A stretch of 35,208 nt of DNA, from the NCBI RefSeq assembly GCF_001442625.1, contig NZ_LMZQ01000031.1:1-35208 (forward strand). The letters run 5' to 3'. The position numbers and the translations under genes are program-made. This document shows positions 17,664-26,628 of the stretch, piece by piece (position 1 is the stretch's first letter; each line of letters starts with the position of its first letter). The stretch comes from Pedobacter ginsenosidimutans (GTDB lineage Bacteria > Bacteroidota > Bacteroidia > Sphingobacteriales > Sphingobacteriaceae). Below the pieces are notes generated by a model. That model worked only from the letters and a program-made list of their open reading frames with translations, was not told the origin of the DNA and searched no databases.

Positions 17664-18470
17664 ATGGCCACATCGTATCCAACCTTTACCTTATCTGAAC
17701 AATTAACACAAGAACAGCTTGATTTTTTTAACACAAATGGGTTTATCCATTTCAAGAATTTCATCAAACCCGAAACAGTTTCTTCCATTATTGATGCTTC
17801 TAAACAAGTAGAACAAAAATGGATACAGGAAGATATTAAAAAAATAAACGGCGTGCCAATTAAATACGGAAAAGATCTTGATGGCTCAGCAATTGTGCAA
17901 CGGTTTGCTTTTATTAACCAACAGCATCAAACGCTAAGTGGTCTCCTATTAGATCCACGCTTTAACGCATTGCTTCAATTGGCTGGCGATGGCGCACGTT
18001 TAGGTACAGAAGAAAAAGACGGAATGGTATTTAACCACTACATTAACGGACCAGAAAGCAAATTCAGCAAAATGGGCTGGCATACGGATGGTTTAAGGGA
18101 TATCTTCTACGGCACTAAACTGAACCCAATGCTGAATGTGGGCATTCACCTGAGTACCTTAAAGCCTGAAAATGGCGGATTAAAAATTATCCCTGGCACC
18201 CATAAACAAAGTATTTACCAAATGCTCTTTCGCAAAAAATATTTCCTGGATAATAAACCTGATGCTGAAGAGGTATCGATATTGCCAGAAGCAGGAGATT
18301 TAACCATCCACGATGGAAGACTGTGGCACAGGGTGGCAGAATCGGCCATTCGAGGAGAGGAAAGCAGAAGGCGTGTAATTTACGTACCTATCATCGCAGG
18401 TAAATACGCGCCAAAAAATGAGAATAGTCCAACAGTATTTTATCAGCGCTTCGCCGGAATTGTAAAATAA
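17664..18470 (+). CDS. Phytanoyl-CoA dioxygenase (PhyH) family Fe(II)/2-oxoglutarate oxygenase
   Basis: 268 residues, cytoplasmic. Double-stranded beta-helix oxygenase with metal ligands His140 and Asp142 (GWHTDGLR) and His222 (GRLWHRV), and the 2-oxoglutarate-binding Arg at 236/237 (SRRRVIYVP). GGLKIIPGTHKQS is typical of PhyH. Family members hydroxylate acyl-CoAs, ectoine, phosphonates or natural products, so the substrate is open. Context is informative: a Cys-tract leader upstream suggests control by cysteine supply, and a CDP-alcohol phosphotransferase downstream suggests lipid chemistry. A role in organosulfur scavenging or in hydroxylating a (sulfono)lipid would fit both but is speculation. 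It is the first structural gene of the operon 17535-19785. Confidence 0.88.
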   Translation: MATSYPTFTLSEQLTQEQLDFFNTNGFIHFKNFIKPETVSSIIDASKQVEQKWIQEDIKKINGVPIKYGKDLDGSAIVQRFAFINQQHQTLSGLLLDPRFNALLQLAGDGARLGTEEKDGMVFNHYINGPESKFSKMGWHTDGLRDIFYGTKLNPMLNVGIHLSTLKPENGGLKIIPGTHKQSIYQMLFRKKYFLDNKPDAEEVSILPEAGDLTIHDGRLWHRVAESAIRGEESRRRVIYVPIIAGKYAPKNENSPTVFYQRFAGIVK

Positions 18471-18474
18471 ATTT

Positions 18475-18627
18475 ATGTTATTTGCCCTATTGTTTACTTA
18501 CCTGGTCAGATCGGGGAAGCTAAAGCGAATAACTGATTATTCTAAAGGTATTCCAAAGAAGATCAGTTTAAAATTTTACCGACCAGAAACAGCCATTCTC
18601 TTTGGCGTAATTTTGGCCGGCACTTAA
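18475..18627 (+). CDS. Small hypothetical protein (50 aa) in the PhyH operon
   Basis: ATG at 18475 is four bases after the PhyH stop, and its TAA (18625-18627) is one base before the TTG start of the next gene. The peptide starts MLFALLFTYLVRSGKLKR and ends TAILFGVILAGT, so it has a hydrophobic segment at each end around a basic middle and could be a small membrane protein. The close fit between two genes argues for a real, translated ORF. It could also be a decayed fragment or serve only to couple translation to the TTG-started gene. No family recognised. Confidence 0.5.
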   Translation: MLFALLFTYLVRSGKLKRITDYSKGIPKKISLKFYRPETAILFGVILAGT

Positions 18628-18628
18628 A

Positions 18629-19318
18629 TTGGAGGCTATTATTAAACTAAAAGAAGGCCATTTAGATGGCAAAAGGGTATTTGCAGACCGCGAAAGGACA
18701 AATATTTTAAGAAAAAGCGAACAGGGATTGATCTTATTTTTGCTTCAAAGGGTTCCTAAGTGGATTACGCCCAATATGATGACAGGGATTGGCATGTTCG
18801 GATCGTTGATTGTATTTTTAAGCTTTATTTTGGCTGGTTTTTATGCAAAAAGTTATTTGCTGATCGGAATTTTAGGTTTCATGATCAACTGGCTTGGCGA
18901 TTCGCTTGATGGCCGATTGGCGTACTTTCGTAAAATCCCAAGGAAATGGTATGGCTTTGCACTCGATATTGTGATGGATTGGCTCAGCATTATCCTCATC
19001 GGTTTGGGCTATTATTATTACGCTGATGGTAGCACACAGATTTTCGCATTTCTTTTTGTGGTATTGTACGGTTGGTCTATGATTATTTCTCAACTGCGTT
19101 ATAAAATTACAGGCTTTTACCAAATCGATTCTGGCTATTTAGGCCCGACGGAATTACGCGTAATTATTTCGCTTATCTTAATTGCCGAAACTTTATTTAC
19201 AGGTGCCATTACTTATTTCGCAATTGCTATGGTATCGCTGTTATTGGTGATCAATATTATCGATACGTTTAAACTTTTGAAAGCGGGCGACGCTAAAGAT
19301 AAGGAGGAGAAGCTATAA
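18629..19318 (+). CDS. CDP-alcohol phosphatidyltransferase family protein
   Basis: 229 residues, integral membrane. It transfers a phosphoalcohol from a CDP-linked donor to an acceptor alcohol in lipid head-group synthesis. The start is TTG at 18629, since no ATG lies before the membrane core, and it is coupled to the stop of the 50-aa ORF. The catalytic motif is present in the form D-x2-DG-x2-AY-x9-G-x3-D-x3-D (GDSLDGRLAYF through WYGFALDIVMD). The four acidic residues are kept, but the usual Arg of DGxxAR is Tyr. About five to six membrane helices follow WITPNMMTGIG. The neighbour GtrA starts in the TAATG overlap at 19316-19320. Head-group identity is unknown. Confidence 0.88.
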   Translation: MEAIIKLKEGHLDGKRVFADRERTNILRKSEQGLILFLLQRVPKWITPNMMTGIGMFGSLIVFLSFILAGFYAKSYLLIGILGFMINWLGDSLDGRLAYFRKIPRKWYGFALDIVMDWLSIILIGLGYYYYADGSTQIFAFLFVVLYGWSMIISQLRYKITGFYQIDSGYLGPTELRVIISLILIAETLFTGAITYFAIAMVSLLLVINIIDTFKLLKAGDAKDKEEKL

Positions 19319-19785
19319 TGACCTGGGCATCTGTTAAACTTTTCCTCAAAGCACAGGTATCAGCTTTTTCTGGTGGCGTTACCGATTATGGATTAATGAT
19401 CCTGCTAACCGAATGGCTGCATATCCATTTTACCATTTCGATCTTGATTTCGGGAACTGTTGGCGGAATGGTTAATTTTTGCATCAACCGTTACTGGGCA
19501 TTTAAAACCGATGATGGCTATTGCAGCTCTACAAGTGGCCAGTTGATCCGTTTCTTCACCGTGGTTTTAGGAAGTATTTCGTTAAAATCAGCAGGTACCT
19601 ACTTATTGCACCGAAGTTTAAATCTGGATTATAAACTTGGCAGACTTTTAATTGATAGCATTGTTTCTTATGGTTTTAACTATCCGCTAATGAAGTATTG
19701 GGTATTTAAAATCAATAAATTAGACGCTTCTGATGCAGAAGAAGAAGATTATTTTGAAACACTTGGCAAAGAACAAAGGGTTTAA
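19318..19785 (+). CDS. GtrA-like membrane protein
   Basis: 155 residues, four membrane helices: about 10-30 (SAFSGGVTDYGLMILL), 38-58, 77-97 and 107-130. GtrA-family signatures include SGTVGGMVNFCINRYWAF and the C-terminal YPLMKYWVF. Family members are thought to help move lipid-linked sugars across the inner membrane or to assist surface glycosylation. The ATG overlaps the phosphatidyltransferase stop by one base, so the two are translationally coupled and probably work on the same lipid carrier. The tail (DASDAEEEDYFETLG) is acidic and cytoplasmic. Confidence 0.87.
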   Translation: MTWASVKLFLKAQVSAFSGGVTDYGLMILLTEWLHIHFTISILISGTVGGMVNFCINRYWAFKTDDGYCSSTSGQLIRFFTVVLGSISLKSAGTYLLHRSLNLDYKLGRLLIDSIVSYGFNYPLMKYWVFKINKLDASDAEEEDYFETLGKEQRV

Positions 19786-20007
19786 TGGCTCGCTCTTACC
19801 CTTTCACAACCAGTTCGGTTTAACCTATCAAACGTTTGCGCTTTATTTGAAGCTAGCAAAACGCCTAAAACTGCTCCTAAAGATGTGTCCAGACCATGAG
19901 CTTTTGCAGTAAAAAAGATGTTTTTTTTGAAATCTACTTAATAAAGGTAAAAAGGATGTCCAGCCCAAACGATGAAGCATAAAAACTGAACACCTTGCCT
20001 TACCTTA

Positions 20008-21099
20008 TTAGTTTAATATTGTTTTAGAGTCGCTTACTCTATTTTCATTAATCTTCTTAATAATCTCTTCAAATTTCGATTCTTTGGCAATGTACTTATT
20101 CAACAGATCGATCTGATTTAAGCCCCTCACCAAGTTGTGCTCAGCATAATTTGTTTTATAGTAAATATCGCCGTTCAAGAAATCGGCTATAAATCTTACC
20201 GCCTGCATGTAAATCATAAATTTACCCGAATAAATAAAGAACTGTTTTTCGGTAAAGGCCAAAACCTGGTCCATTTCTTCCATGTAGCCTTTATGTATTG
20301 CGGCAAAAACGTCTTCTCTAATGGCTATTTTATTAAAATCCTTTTCTTCTTCATTGGCTTCTGAGAGATAAGTACGCATCATATCACCCACATCGCTGAT
20401 AAAGTATCCGGGCATTACGGTATCTAAATCGATTACACATAAACCCACGCCAGTTTCGGCCTGTAGCAATACATTGCTGATTTTGGTATCGTGGTGTACA
20501 ACACGTAAATTAAGCGCACCGCTATCTACCATGTGTACATACTGCTCTTCTATATCGTAATGTCTGATAATTTCCTCTATAGCAAACTTTGCCTCACTAA
20601 TCCTTTCATCGCTAGCTTGTTCTAAAGCTTTTTTAAACTGCTCTACACGTAAAGGCAGGTTATGAAAATCTTCGATAGTGGGCTTTAATTTTTGTACGTT
20701 GAATGCACAAAGCATCCTGGTAAATTTACCAAACTGCTTAGCAGCGTGGTAAGCCTGCTCAGGCTGATGTACAAAATCAATAGAGCAAGAATTTTCCACA
20801 AATGGAAAAACCCTGTAAAAATGATCGTCAATAACCACAAAATCATCTCCATTTGCAGCCGCAATTGGGGCAACAAATAAATATTTAGGGGCTGTTTGAT
20901 CAAGATATTTTTTTATTGTCTCAATATTTTGAGCAATATTTTGAGGCTGGCGAAAAACCTCCGTATTTACCTCTTGCAAGATATAGGCTAATTTCTCACT
21001 ATAAACTTTCCAGGTATGGTTAATTAAGCCCGAGCCGAAAGGTTCAATTTTAAATTTTTCTGCGTTAAGTCCATAAGCACCTAAAACTGCTTGAAACAT
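20008..21099 (-). CDS. APH-fold kinase, N-acetylhexosamine 1-kinase (NahK)-like
   Basis: 363 residues, cytoplasmic aminoglycoside-phosphotransferase fold. Seen: nucleotide loop FGSGLINHTW (21-30), catalytic loop VVHHDTKISNVL with Asp204, and the metal segment CVIDLDTVMPG with Asp224/Asp226, followed by DVGDMMRTY. This form matches anomeric N-acetylhexosamine kinases (NahK) and proteins often labelled mucin desulfatase, not antibiotic kinases. It lies 115 bases downstream of the GH109 alpha-N-acetylgalactosaminidase gene on the same strand, so phosphorylation of the released GalNAc at C1 is a coherent role. Function is by family and context. Confidence 0.82.
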   Translation of the reverse strand: MFQAVLGAYGLNAEKFKIEPFGSGLINHTWKVYSEKLAYILQEVNTEVFRQPQNIAQNIETIKKYLDQTAPKYLFVAPIAAANGDDFVVIDDHFYRVFPFVENSCSIDFVHQPEQAYHAAKQFGKFTRMLCAFNVQKLKPTIEDFHNLPLRVEQFKKALEQASDERISEAKFAIEEIIRHYDIEEQYVHMVDSGALNLRVVHHDTKISNVLLQAETGVGLCVIDLDTVMPGYFISDVGDMMRTYLSEANEEEKDFNKIAIREDVFAAIHKGYMEEMDQVLAFTEKQFFIYSGKFMIYMQAVRFIADFLNGDIYYKTNYAEHNLVRGLNQIDLLNKYIAKESKFEEIIKKINENRVSDSKTILN

Positions 21100-21214
21100 A
21101 AGATGTTAATATATATTTGAATAAAAATTGTTTCAGGCAAACCACTTGATCAACCTGAATAAAGTTGCGTATTAAAATATGCGGGCAAGCCATAAGCAAT
21201 ACCCGCAATCGAGA

Positions 21215-22564
21215 CTAAAAGCCGCTATCGTCTAAAGCGAAAGTATTTTTTCGATCTTTCCATTTTCCTTTTGTAAAATCAGGGAATTTTTGTGGCATAT
21301 TTCCTTCTTTTAACGATTTGGTAGAAAGTGGCATAATTACACTCATGGTAACTGAATCATATACGTCAATAGGTGTTTGTTTTTTCTGTTTTACTGCCTG
21401 GATAAATCCATTAAATACGAACCAATCCATACCACCGTGACCTGCACCTACAGCTTCTGCCTCATATTTTTTCCAAAGTGGGTGATCGTATTTAGCAAAC
21501 CATTCATCAGCTTTATCCCAGGCATGATCTTTTGATTTATGCTCGATGTGAACTGATTTGTTTACATCCATCCAAAGACCTTTTGTTCCCTGCACCCTGA
21601 AACCGATAGAATACGGCCTAGGTAAGTGGGTATCGTGACTTAACATTACGGTTTCACCGTTTGCACAGTTGATCAGTGTAGTGGTAACATCACCATTTTT
21701 ATAGTTAATTTTAGCATTAGGATGGCCCGGCGACATTTCTTCTACGTAAGCGGCCAAACCTCTTGCTTTAGAACTGAACGATACCAGGCTGGTAAAGCTG
21801 TTTCCTCTGTTAATATTAGCGTATTGCATTAAAGGGCCAACACCGTGGGTTGGATATAAATCGCCATCCTGATCGATGTTAAACTGCGTACGCCATTGTG
21901 CCTCGCTCAATGCTTTTGGCCCGTACTCTACCCCACCGCCATAATAATCTTTACCGTTATTAAAAAGTACGTTTCTTAAGTTATGTTGGTAACCACCTTC
22001 AAGGTGCACCAGTTCGCCAAAAAGGCCTTGCCTAACCATGTTTAAAGCCGCCATTACATCTCTACGGTAACAAACGTTTTCTAAGGTCATGTAAGGCATG
22101 CCTGTTTTTTCTGAAGTGTTTACAATATCCCAGTGATCTTGAACACTTAAACCTGCAATTACCTCGCAACCTACATACTTACCAGCTTTCATGGCATCAA
22201 CTGCCTGATCGCGGTGAAACTGCCATGGCGTTGCAATAATTACGGCATCAATATCTTTACGGTCTAAAAGTTTTTTATAAGCATCTAAGCCACCGGTATA
22301 CTCTGTTGCTGCCGGTCTGCCTTTTTTGGCAATAAAATTACGGCAGATTTTAAGTGAACTTTCCTGGGTATCGCAAATTGCAACAATTTCTACATCATCT
22401 CTTAAGGCACCTTCAGAAATATGGCTCATACCACGTGCACCAACACCGATATAACCTACTCTTACTTTTCCACTGTCTGATGATGCAAATAAACTTCCGG
22501 TTGGCAGGATGGTTAAACCAGCAGCCGTAAATGCACCATTTTTGATAAAATCTCTACGTTCCAT
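21215..22564 (-). CDS. GH109 alpha-N-acetylgalactosaminidase (NAD-dependent, Gfo/Idh/MocA fold)
   Basis: 449 residues. N-terminus MERRDFIKNGAF followed by a hydrophobic stretch looks like a Tat export signal. Rossmann motif GYIGVGARG at 38-46 binds NAD(H), which this glycosidase family uses in an oxidation-elimination mechanism. Blocks closely resembling the characterised Elizabethkingia enzyme include ATPWQFHRD, LENVCYRRDVMAALNMVRQG, GGYQHNLRNVLFN, YPTHGVGPL, ALSEAQWRT, THLPRPYSIGF, GAGHGGMDWFV and PDFTKGKWK. Catalytic Tyr and His are likely Tyr192 and His240. It removes terminal alpha-GalNAc from glycans such as blood-group A or Tn structures. Neighbours are the kinase and a GH35 beta-galactosidase. 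Confidence 0.88.
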   Translation of the reverse strand: MERRDFIKNGAFTAAGLTILPTGSLFASSDSGKVRVGYIGVGARGMSHISEGALRDDVEIVAICDTQESSLKICRNFIAKKGRPAATEYTGGLDAYKKLLDRKDIDAVIIATPWQFHRDQAVDAMKAGKYVGCEVIAGLSVQDHWDIVNTSEKTGMPYMTLENVCYRRDVMAALNMVRQGLFGELVHLEGGYQHNLRNVLFNNGKDYYGGGVEYGPKALSEAQWRTQFNIDQDGDLYPTHGVGPLMQYANINRGNSFTSLVSFSSKARGLAAYVEEMSPGHPNAKINYKNGDVTTTLINCANGETVMLSHDTHLPRPYSIGFRVQGTKGLWMDVNKSVHIEHKSKDHAWDKADEWFAKYDHPLWKKYEAEAVGAGHGGMDWFVFNGFIQAVKQKKQTPIDVYDSVTMSVIMPLSTKSLKEGNMPQKFPDFTKGKWKDRKNTFALDDSGF

Positions 22565-22691
22565 TTGTGTTATTTAAATATTTATTGTTTAGTTTTTTAA
22601 TTGATCCGGTTAATACTGAACAAACGTTTTACTTGCTATTCTTTCGCACTTTTAAACACCAAAACCCATTTACTTACAGCGCATTAATGAG

Positions 22692-25019
22692 CTAAAGGTT
22701 TTTAAAAAGTTTTTGGTTAAAATATAATCTGTAATCTTTAATTCTTCCATTGGCATTATCTTGTCTGGGTAATAGCTTTAATCCTTTTATGGTGTAGTTT
22801 TTACCCAGGTCTATTACAATCTGGTGTGGTGGTTTTGGCGATTTAGATTCCCACTGTGTGTGCCAGATACTGGTAAACTGCAAATCGAAAACATTAGCGG
22901 CATTTCCATCATCGCCACCCAGTTCTTCACTATCGGCATATACTATTTTCCAGTCGCTGCGCGGAATTTCGTTCCCCTTATCATCAAGCAGTACAATTTC
23001 TGCAACCGAGGTATAAGGCTGTCCTTTTTGTTCAGATAGTGCTTCCAAACAAAAATAACGGGCGGTTACAGGTTTAAAACTAACCTGCTGCCATTTATTA
23101 TTGTTCACAAAGCTGCCTTCAGCATAAGCTTGCTGTGCACCCGAAACCCATTTTTGGTTATCTTTTTTGTGCAGCTCAGGCTGTTTTTCGTTCACCACAT
23201 CCAAAATCGGTTTATCTAAAAAGCTCAATGCTGGTTTTTCTGTTCCGAAGAGGTCGAACACCACCACTTCATTTTTTCCTTTTTTAAGCCAGCTGCCTGG
23301 TATTAGCATGGTTTGCGTTGGGCCGATATTCCAGTACCTACCCAAACACATTCCATTTAACCAAACTAAGCCTTTATTCCATTTACCCATATCGAGGTAA
23401 GTATCTTCTAATTTATCGGCATTAAAACTTCCCTTATAAAAAGCAGCTGCAGCAGGTTGACTGCCAAGTTTTTCGTAACGGAGCGGAATATTTACCTCAC
23501 CAAGCCTGATGGGATAATTTTTCCAGCCTTTTAAAGCGGTCTGTTTTCCATTTTCAGTTAAGTATACCTCGCCATGGATCCCTTTCCGATCGTGCATCTG
23601 GTAACCGTAGTTTACCCTGCCCGTGGCTTCTACCAAAACCCGCAATACACTTTTGCGCGGGCGAGCGGGAATTTCGATACTGAATTTATTTTTTCTCCTA
23701 TCCAGTTCGCCAATCTTTTTACCATCGATATATACCAATGCATAATCGTGAATGTCTTTAAACACCAGGCTCGATTTTTGGCCTGCGGCTAAATTGGTTT
23801 CGTACACTATACAACCAAAATCCTGGTCTAAATCTTCCATCAGCATTGCGGTATCGGCCAATACTGGTTTAGGCAAGTTTTTGGATAGTACAGCTATTGA
23901 AGAGAACGTAACAGCTTGTAGTTTCTGGATCTTGTTTGCTGCAGGTACATCTGGCAAAACCTCCCCTTCTTGCAGGTAATTGGCAAATAACTTACGGATG
24001 GCATAAAACTTTTCGGTTGTATTTCCGGCTTCATCAATAGGGGCATCGTAATCGTAACTGCTGGTTTGTGGCAGGTAAGGCGGTGCATTGGCACCACTGT
24101 AAGTACCAAAACTTGTTCCGCCATGTGCCATGTAAATACTAAATGATGCTTTATTATCGAGCATGTATTTTAACTCGGCTACAATACGCTGGGTATCGCC
24201 TTTGTGGTGCGGCCTGCCCCAGCTATCGAACCAGCCCGGGTAATATTCGCCACACATTAACGGCCCTGTAGGCTGTATGGCCCTTAAGGCTTTAAAATTA
24301 GCTTCTGGTCCGCTTCCAAAATTTACCACTGCGAACAAACCTTCGGGATGATCGTTTTTTAACTGCGAAGGCCCATCGCAATGAAATAAAGGAACAGTAA
24401 AGCCAGCTTCGTGTAAATTGGCTTTAATGATGTTCATATAATCTTTATCATTGCCATAGCTGCCATACTCGTTTTCTACCTGCACCATAATAATATTGCC
24501 ACCGTTGCTAATCTGCAATGGGGCAAGCTGCTTGCCTACGGCTAAAAGGTACTTTTTGGCTCTTTCTAAAAAATATGGATGTTGTGTGCGCAAACGGATG
24601 CTCTTATCTTTTAGCAGCCACCAGGGGAAACCGCCAAACTCCCATTCGGCACAAGAATATGGTCCTGGCCTTAATATTACATACAAACCTACCTCTTTTG
24701 CCAGTTTACAAAATTCGGCAGCATCGCTCTGCCCTGTCCAGGTAAACTGATCGGGTTGTTTTTCGTGTATATTCCAAAATAAATAGGCACATACTGTATT
24801 TAAGCCCATGGCTTTCGCCATTTGCAAACGTTGTTTCCACTCGGCTTTTGGTATACGGGCAAAATGCATTTCGCCACAGCGTATTACATACTGCTTGCCA
24901 TTAAGCTCAAAAGATTCGGCACCTATTGCAAAGGTGTTTTCTTTTTGGGCCCAGCTATTAATAGATAAGCTTATTAATAGCCCTAAAACAAGTGTTTTTG
25001 TAAGCAAATGGATACGCAT
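22692..25019 (-). CDS. GH35 beta-galactosidase with C-terminal discoidin-like module
   Basis: 775 residues from ATG at 25019, which gives a signal peptide (MRIHLLTKTLVLGLLIS, ending SWAQ); an upstream ATG at 25076 adds 19 residues lacking signal character. Catalytic domain about 30-350: GEMHFARIP, RPGPYSCAEWEFGGFPWWL, VENEYGSYG (acid/base Glu184) and CGEYYPGWFDSWG (nucleophile Glu258). Then beta-sandwich jelly-roll domains with RVNYGYQMHDRKGIHG and NKGLVWLNGMCLGRYW. A permuted F5/8-type module (about 640-775) ends at NGRIKDYRLYF, a usual end point in Bacteroidota GH35 proteins, so I do not call it truncated. Likely periplasmic or surface; releases terminal beta-galactose. It is the first gene of the GH35-GH109-kinase cluster, 127 bases before GH109. 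Confidence 0.93.
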   Translation of the reverse strand: MRIHLLTKTLVLGLLISLSINSWAQKENTFAIGAESFELNGKQYVIRCGEMHFARIPKAEWKQRLQMAKAMGLNTVCAYLFWNIHEKQPDQFTWTGQSDAAEFCKLAKEVGLYVILRPGPYSCAEWEFGGFPWWLLKDKSIRLRTQHPYFLERAKKYLLAVGKQLAPLQISNGGNIIMVQVENEYGSYGNDKDYMNIIKANLHEAGFTVPLFHCDGPSQLKNDHPEGLFAVVNFGSGPEANFKALRAIQPTGPLMCGEYYPGWFDSWGRPHHKGDTQRIVAELKYMLDNKASFSIYMAHGGTSFGTYSGANAPPYLPQTSSYDYDAPIDEAGNTTEKFYAIRKLFANYLQEGEVLPDVPAANKIQKLQAVTFSSIAVLSKNLPKPVLADTAMLMEDLDQDFGCIVYETNLAAGQKSSLVFKDIHDYALVYIDGKKIGELDRRKNKFSIEIPARPRKSVLRVLVEATGRVNYGYQMHDRKGIHGEVYLTENGKQTALKGWKNYPIRLGEVNIPLRYEKLGSQPAAAAFYKGSFNADKLEDTYLDMGKWNKGLVWLNGMCLGRYWNIGPTQTMLIPGSWLKKGKNEVVVFDLFGTEKPALSFLDKPILDVVNEKQPELHKKDNQKWVSGAQQAYAEGSFVNNNKWQQVSFKPVTARYFCLEALSEQKGQPYTSVAEIVLLDDKGNEIPRSDWKIVYADSEELGGDDGNAANVFDLQFTSIWHTQWESKSPKPPHQIVIDLGKNYTIKGLKLLPRQDNANGRIKDYRLYFNQKLFKNL

Positions 25020-25626
25020 TTGTGCTGGTTCTTTTCGGTTTTGTTGATTTGTATTGTTTAAAAGTAGAACAAGCAAATGAGCATTACAACATAAATATCA
25101 GCGCAAACGATTGACTAATTTTTACGTTACCAATTATCTAAGCCCAAAGCAAATCATCTATTTACTTGGCGTATTTAAGCTGTGCTGCAATGCCTTTGCC
25201 ACAATTGCACATTGCCTGGCAAATGGTAATTAAAGCTTTTCGCCTTAGCCCTTTTACCACTATTTAAAAGGCTTTACACTTTACCAAGGCCATACTGTAG
25301 AAATAATAAAAAATATGAGGAAGTATTTCCACAAAGGCAGCGCAAAATGGGGAAATGAGGCAAAAACCTCTACAGTTTTATTTGCACACATATAATGGCG
25401 CAGAAGTTATTTTTTCACCTAAGCATTAGAGCTTAAATCAGGGTTTTCGAACCATTTAAAAGGGGTTCAATTGAAAATTTGATGGCAGGCTTACTTGCTA
25501 TCCTATTTAAGATTACCAAATGAGAAAATTAGGGCAAGGTTTTGTCTACTACATTTTTAGAGGGTAATTTTAAATTTTAATATTCTCTTACAATTAACTG
25601 AAAACCTACCTAAATTAGAAAAGCTT
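25020..25626. other. Intergenic region between GH35 and the helical hypothetical gene
   Basis: About 600 bases without a credible gene. A hairpin TTTGCCA / TGGCAAA spans 25195-25223. The right part holds a likely promoter for the gene at 25627 (listed apart). The left part must contain the GH35 promoter on the minus strand, but I see no clean consensus. Confidence 0.4.
25541..25572 (+). promoter_or_regulatory. Probable promoter of the gene at 25627
   Basis: TTTG at 25541-25544, 20 bases, then TAATTTTA at 25565-25572 (seven of eight to TAnnTTTG). It would give an untranslated leader of about 50 bases. Confidence 0.45.
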
Positions 25627-26337
25627 ATGGCGAATTCAGAAAGCGGCTACGCAAAAAAAGCCGCCAATTTAAAAGATTTAATTATCCGTTTAAAAACCCT
25701 TGGGGATGATTACAATCCTCCCAAACCCAAACTCTCAGTAGAAGCCTTAGAAATCTTATCTAAAAATGCCGACGATGCCACTCGTGCCCTAAGTTTGGTT
25801 TTGCCAGTTTATAGTAAAGCTGTTGATGAGCAAGAGCTCATTTTCAAATCTTTAAATGCATTAATTACCAGAAGTTATAATTATTTAAAGGCAGCTATTG
25901 ATAATCCTGCCGAGCTACAAACTGCTAAAACACTTGCTGATCGTTTAAGAGGAATTGGGAAAAATAGCATATCCGCTGATGGTGCAACTGGTCCGTCTAA
26001 GTCGCGGGTATCATACGACAATAGAGTGGAGAATCTTAAACAATACATTGATGTGCTAACCACGAGTAAAGTTTACGAACCTACTCAAGAAGATATCAGT
26101 ATTGCCTCTTTCCAAACCCTACTAACGAGTATGGAGAACAATATAACAGCTGTTGCGATTGCTAAGACACCTGTTGATGATGCACGGAGGAACCGATTTA
26201 ATATCTTTCATACAGAACAAATCGGCTTGGTCGATACTGTATTAGGTGTTAAAAGTTATATTAAAGCATCTTTAAATATTGATCACCCCCAACGTAAACA
26301 CATTTTAGCCCTAACTTTTACAAGAATGAACTTGTAA
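25627..26337 (+). CDS. Hypothetical alpha-helical protein (236 aa)
   Basis: No signal peptide, no membrane segment. The composition suggests a bundle of amphipathic helices: LKDLIIRLKTLGDDY, VEALEILSKNADDATRAL, LIFKSLNALITRSYNYLKA, VENLKQYIDVLTT and LVDTVLGVKSYIKASL. Between about 100 and 130 lies a glycine/serine-rich loop (GIGKNSISADGATGPSKSR). Proteins of this general look occur in many Bacteroidota without known role; I do not recognise a named domain. It is monocistronic: its own promoter lies upstream and a strong terminator 38 bases downstream. Start chosen as the only ATG following the promoter. Confidence 0.75.
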   Translation: MANSESGYAKKAANLKDLIIRLKTLGDDYNPPKPKLSVEALEILSKNADDATRALSLVLPVYSKAVDEQELIFKSLNALITRSYNYLKAAIDNPAELQTAKTLADRLRGIGKNSISADGATGPSKSRVSYDNRVENLKQYIDVLTTSKVYEPTQEDISIASFQTLLTSMENNITAVAIAKTPVDDARRNRFNIFHTEQIGLVDTVLGVKSYIKASLNIDHPQRKHILALTFTRMNL

Positions 26338-26374
26338 ATATTTTTTAATATATCTCTATAATAGTTTGATTCAG

Positions 26375-26402
26375 GCTACCTTTTTTTAAAGGTAGCTTTT
26401 TT
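26375..26402 (+). terminator. Rho-independent terminator after the gene at 25627
   Basis: Stem GCTACCTTT (26375-26383), loop TTTT, stem AAAGGTAGC (26388-26396), then a run of six T. A perfect nine-pair stem followed by a T-tract. Confidence 0.88.
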
Positions 26403-26558
26403 GTTGCCAAATTAAATTGTGAATTGTCAGAGCTAGATTAAGTCTATTAATATCTTATACTAAAACACATTATATGTAAAAAAAACTAAAATTACAGGTG
26501 ATTATCGCGCTATATACATATGACCGACATAGTTTCGCGTAAAATTTAACAATTTAAC

Positions 26559-26589
26559 TTTAAGTAACAGTTCTGTTGCTGTATGTTTG
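26559..26589 (+). promoter_or_regulatory. Promoter of the lipoprotein/peptidase operon
   Basis: TTTA at 26559-26562, 19 bases, then a perfect TATGTTTG at 26582-26589. The transcription start would be near 26595, giving a leader of about 35 bases before the ATG at 26629. Confidence 0.55.
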
Positions 26590-26628
26590 CCGCTTCATCC
26601 CTCTCATTTCTAAAAATTTAAATTAACG

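Noticed and set aside
22692..22760. Frameshift truncating the GH35 C-terminus
   Set aside because: The permuted discoidin module normally ends close after the RIKDYRxYF motif, and the other frames do not continue it.
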